A stretch of DNA of 64,000 nucleotides from Augochlora pura (lineage: Eukaryota; Arthropoda; Insecta; Hymenoptera; Halictidae): contig NC_135781.1 in NCBI RefSeq assembly GCF_028453695.1, positions 28,023,640 through 28,087,639 on the forward strand. The letters run 5' to 3'. The translations under genes and the position numbers were made by a program. The first letter of the stretch is position 1; the number at the start of each line of letters is the position of its first letter. The notes beneath the pieces were generated by a model that made no database searches, was not told where the DNA came from, and saw only the letters and a program-made list of their open reading frames with translations. Positions 63,504 to 64,000 of the stretch are shown in pieces.

Positions 63504-64000
63504 AAAACGATCGGACGACGTTTTGCGTTGCAATAGGCAGGCAGTTTGATCGATCGTCGATCGTTCTCAGTTTGTCGGTTCCCTTTGATTATATTGGCTC
63601 CGGTGTACGCGCTGTAATTAATTTACCGGCGGATTGCTCGTAAAAACGCGGCCGTCCCGCGCCGAGATTAATTGAGTTTAAAATATTCCGGCTCGATTGC
63701 TTTATCGACAAATTCGAGAAACATCGAGCCCGCGTGCCGCGACTATTTCAAACCGCCGTGCTCCCTCTCTCTCTCTCTCTTTTTTTCTCTCTGCTGTCCG
63801 CCCTTTGAAGTCCACTCGATAATTTCCTCCATCACGGCACGGTTTGTCGTTCGATGCTTTTGTTGCGGTTCCCATCGATATTTTCGAGCGTGCCCACACG
63901 CCCGTGGGCCCTGCCGCGCGCGTTTAACCTCGATCGAGATCGGCCGGGATCGACGTTGCCGGAAGGAAAGACCGTCGAGAGCAGCAGCGCTGTGCTCCAA

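Larger units (their letters stand above)
35716..64000 (+). other. First coding intron of the semaphorin gene (open to the right edge)
   Basis: Nothing resembling the conserved start of the sema domain (expected right after the split Gly, with motifs such as FLGNESHKDHF) was seen on the + strand, so the intron appears to be at least 28.3 kb. Long first introns are known for Sema-1a in insects. The DNA is CpG-rich with AT-rich islands near 38.1-38.5, 44.6-45.2, 48.4-48.9, 49.5-49.9, 50.9-51.3, 54.4-55.1, 56.8-57.5, 59.4-59.8 and 63.1-63.4 kb. Nested genes were looked for on both strands; none is supported. Confidence 0.55.

Overview
This is a eukaryotic, almost certainly insect, window: split genes with GT-AG introns, long non-coding stretches, abundant microsatellites and no bacterial-style operons. 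The two recognisable genes read most like insect proteins. The patchwork of AT-rich islands in CpG-rich DNA suggests a hymenopteran (bee, ant or wasp). That placement is inference from composition and protein similarity as remembered, not from a search.

Layout. (1) Positions 1-5.2 kb, + strand: the 3' half of Nedd4, a HECT E3 ubiquitin ligase. Nine exons are readable (565 codons to the stop): an acidic/Ser-rich linker, two WW domains and the complete HECT domain, then a 3' UTR of about 1.9 kb ending near a canonical AATAAA. The 5' half (C2 domain, earlier WW) lies off the left edge. (2) 5.2-34.2 kb: about 29 kb with no gene I can defend. It turns abruptly from AT-rich to GC/CpG-rich near 6.27 kb and is punctuated by AT-rich islands. 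One island holds a 248-bp TTAA-flanked inverted-repeat element that looks like a piggyBac-type MITE; another holds a decayed LINE reverse-transcriptase tail on the - strand. (3) 34.2-35.7 kb: GC-rich leader and the first coding exon of a transmembrane semaphorin (Sema-1a type), ending in a phase-1 GTAAGT donor. (4) 35.7-64.0 kb: I find no continuation of the semaphorin domain, so this is most simply its first coding intron, at least 28 kb long. It contains (CT)n/(GA)n arrays, G-quadruplex-prone runs, short tandem repeats and more AT islands.

The two genes do not form a shared pathway unit; they are simply co-oriented neighbours. Nedd4 ubiquitinates membrane proteins carrying PY motifs; Sema-1a is an axon-guidance ligand/receptor. 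I found no tRNA, rRNA, CRISPR array or intact transposon gene. Most long open frames in the GC-rich part are chance products of CpG-rich, stop-poor DNA. No clearly new biological system is visible; the best second-look items are the intron that splits the Nedd4 catalytic cysteine codon, a GC-AG intron, the MITE, a Cys-rich open frame ending at a consensus donor (6.5-6.73 kb), and the regulatory-looking repeats of the long Sema-1a intron.
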